Shown: positions 14,703 through 16,513 of the stretch, piece by piece
Numbering within the stretch: position 1 is the stretch's first letter
How the letters are laid out: every line of letters begins with the position of its first letter
Assembly: GCA_964456445.1 (NCBI GenBank)
Contig: CAYWBI010000081.1
Location: 1 to 16,513 of the forward strand
Origin: CAYWBI01 sp964456445
GTDB taxonomy: Bacteria; Calditrichota; Calditrichia; Calditrichales; J004
Direction of reading: 5' to 3'
Length of the DNA: 16,513 nt
The notes under the pieces: generated by a model
What the model was told of the DNA's origin: nothing
Databases searched by the model: none
What the model saw: only the letters and a program-made list of their open reading frames with translations
Translations under genes and position numbers: made by a program

Positions 14703-16513
14703 TTAAAAACTCCCAAATTCATCATCGTCCAGGGATATGTGCACTTCCTCTTCAGCATGAATTTCCGTTGTTTCCCGAACTTCTTTTTCATCTGCAAACG
14801 GCGCTGCCGGCCGGTTAATATCTGGGTTGCCCGAAACACTATCCTGAAGTATCCCGTGCTTTATCGTAAACTCCGCAAGCATGCTTTTTAATGTGGCGGC
14901 CTGGCTGGACAATTCTTCGGACGCGGCTGCTGTTTCTTCGGCGCTGGCCGTATTGCTTTGAGTTACGGCGTCAATCTGACGAAGCCCTTCCGTTGTCTGT
15001 TTCACACCGGAAGATTGTTCTTTGGACGCATGGGCGATTTCTTCCAAAAGATCACTCACCATAGTCACTTTTTCATCAATTTGCTTTAGGGACTTTTCGG
15101 TTTCCTGGGCGATATGTGTTCCGTTTTTGGCCTTCTCAATTGATTCTTCAATTATGGTGGTTGTTTCCTGTACGGCCTTTGCACTGCGTTGGGCAAGGTT
15201 GCGGACTTCTTCCGCTACAACGGCAAACCCTTTTCCATGAACCCCCGCGCGCGCTGCTTCAACGGCGGCGTTTAAGGCCAGGAGATTGGTTTGGAAGGCA
15301 ATATCTTCTATGGTTTTTATAATCTTGCCAATTTTACCGGATGATTCATTTATGTTGTTCATCGCATCTAACATGGCCATCATCTGATTATTGCCTTTTA
15401 ACGCGTCTTCCCGCGCCTGATCGCTTATCTTGTTCGCTCTGTCGGCATTATCGGCATTGCGCTCTGTCCGCGTGCCAAACTCCGTTAATGACGCCGTTAT
15501 TTCCTGTAGGGAACTGGCCTGTTGGGTTGCGCCCTGCGAAAGTGCCTGGCTGGAATCGGAAACCTGCCTTGAGCCGCTCTCAACCTGTGCGGACGCATCG
15601 GTAACACCGGTGAGGATATTGTTTACCGAATCAAGGCTTTTATTGAGCGCTGTTTGAAGCTTTTTGTAATCTCCTTTATAATCACCTTCCATGTAGTGGG
15701 TCATATCCCCCTTAGCCATATTACTGAGGCAGGAGATGGCTTCTTCTGTTGGCTTGATAAGATTGTCGATGACCCTGTTTACGCCCTGGATCAACGCAAG
15801 ATAATCCCCCGTTGCATCATCAACATTAACCCGGGCAGAGAGATTGCCCTGCGTGAGGATGGCGGTTGTTGAATTAACCTCGTTTATAATGTTTTTGATT
15901 GTAGTAATATCAAAAATTTGCTCAATGCCCCCAATTACTTCGCCCTGCTTGTTTGTAAGAGGCGCCCCAATATAGCGGATGGGTTGTTGTGTTGCATCAA
16001 TAACCGTTTCATTTTCGACATACTTTGCCGTACGCATCGCACAATTGGTTGCGCATTGATCCGTTTGGCATTGAGGATTTTTAAAAAGCTGATAACATTT
16101 TTTACCAATGATTTGGTCAATAGGTGTATTTGCGGCCTTGGCCCCGGCAGGATTAATATATTGTACGGTCATTTCCCTGTTTACCACAAAAGTGGGGTTA
16201 GGCAATTTATTCAGAATATCGACCTTAAGTTGTGCATCGGAAAGGGCTTCTTCTGTTTTGGCCTTGCTGCTGACCAGGTTGTCGCGCATGCGTATCATGG
16301 ATTTTCCCAATAAATCCATATCCGAGGCCACTTCAATTTTTTCATCAAAATTTTCATCGGCTATGTTATTGGCTTCATGTGCCTTCTGTTGTAAATAATC
16401 GGTCATCTTGTTAAAGGCATTGGCCAGATCGCCAATTTCGTCATTTCGCTCCAGGGTATAATTATGATCAATATTTCCGTTGGCAAGTTCCATTGCAATG
16501 CCGGACATTATTT
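14703..16513 (-). CDS. Methyl-accepting chemotaxis protein with cysteine-rich PAS domain (N-terminus outside window)
   Basis: The frame is open to the right edge of the window; about 602 C-terminal residues are present, numbered here from the first visible Met. Residues 1-45 are the end of a HAMP domain (RNDEIGDLANAFNKM), so the sensor and membrane segments lie beyond the edge. A further HAMP-like unit precedes a PAS domain (about 95-203) with Cys138, Cys147, Cys152 and Cys156. Two more HAMP-like units span about 205-300. The cytoplasmic methylation and signalling coiled coil follows, with the highly conserved tip EDIAFQTNLLALNAAVEAARAG (401-422), the CheA/CheW-binding site. The tail ends in an acidic stretch (SLDDDEFGSF) and lacks the NWETF-type CheR-docking pentapeptide. 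The PAS cysteines may bind a cofactor and sense redox state; that is inference. Stop TAA at 14703-14705. Confidence 0.95.
   Translation of the reverse strand, partial: IMSGIAMELANGNIDHNYTLERNDEIGDLANAFNKMTDYLQQKAHEANNIADENFDEKIEVASDMDLLGKSMIRMRDNLVSSKAKTEEALSDAQLKVDILNKLPNPTFVVNREMTVQYINPAGAKAANTPIDQIIGKKCYQLFKNPQCQTDQCATNCAMRTAKYVENETVIDATQQPIRYIGAPLTNKQGEVIGGIEQIFDITTIKNIINEVNSTTAILTQGNLSARVNVDDATGDYLALIQGVNRVIDNLIKPTEEAISCLSNMAKGDMTHYMEGDYKGDYKKLQTALNKSLDSVNNILTGVTDASAQVESGSRQVSDSSQALSQGATQQASSLQEITASLTEFGTRTERNADNADRANKISDQAREDALKGNNQMMAMLDAMNNINESSGKIGKIIKTIEDIAFQTNLLALNAAVEAARAGVHGKGFAVVAEEVRNLAQRSAKAVQETTTIIEESIEKAKNGTHIAQETEKSLKQIDEKVTMVSDLLEEIAHASKEQSSGVKQTTEGLRQIDAVTQSNTASAEETAAASEELSSQAATLKSMLAEFTIKHGILQDSVSGNPDINRPAAPFADEKEVRETTEIHAEEEVHISLDDDEFGSF

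Overview
The window is ordinary bacterial chromosome, moderately AT-rich, with closely spaced genes on both strands and a few AT-rich gaps. No phage, plasmid, CRISPR or defence genes are visible. The lineage cannot be fixed from sequence alone. The ribF-rpsO-pnp-M16 peptidase order, a chemoreceptor with a cysteine-rich PAS domain, and an alanine dehydrogenase-like protein resembling (from memory) Bacteroidetes/Chlorobi forms suggest a Gram-negative of the FCB group (for example Calditrichota- or Marinimicrobia-like) or of Desulfobacterota. This is inference.

Left part (1-6270, + strand): a tightly packed run of seven genes. It holds the 3' end of ribF (riboflavin kinase/FAD synthetase), rpsO (ribosomal protein S15), pnp (polynucleotide phosphorylase), an M16 zinc peptidase, an alanine dehydrogenase-like oxidoreductase with altered catalytic positions, a NodB-type polysaccharide deacetylase, and a small membrane-anchored c-type cytochrome that starts with TTG. 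Gaps range from 0 to 55 nt, so co-transcription is likely. A short hairpin lies between rpsO and pnp.

Middle (6375-9021): a DHH-family phosphoesterase (+), a 331-nt gap with a good sigma70-like promoter, a single-pass anchored protein of unknown function (+), and a convergent cysteine-motif protein of unknown function (-) starting with TTG.

A 708-nt gap (9022-9729) has no convincing gene but is rich in inverted repeats. Four back-to-back hairpins at 9433-9557 look like a REP/MITE-type intergenic repeat, possibly linked to an IS200/IS605-type element.

Right part: a full-length cobalamin-dependent methionine synthase metH (-), a divergent AT-rich gap with a clear promoter for a 288-residue multi-pass membrane protein (+), a bidirectional terminator, and a chemoreceptor (-) whose N-terminus lies outside the window. 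The chemoreceptor shows HAMP repeats, a PAS domain with four clustered cysteines and the signalling hairpin.

I found no convincing undescribed multi-gene system. The items most worth following up are the hairpin array, the altered active site of the alanine dehydrogenase-like protein, the cysteine-bearing PAS domain, and the conserved-looking proteins of unknown function.
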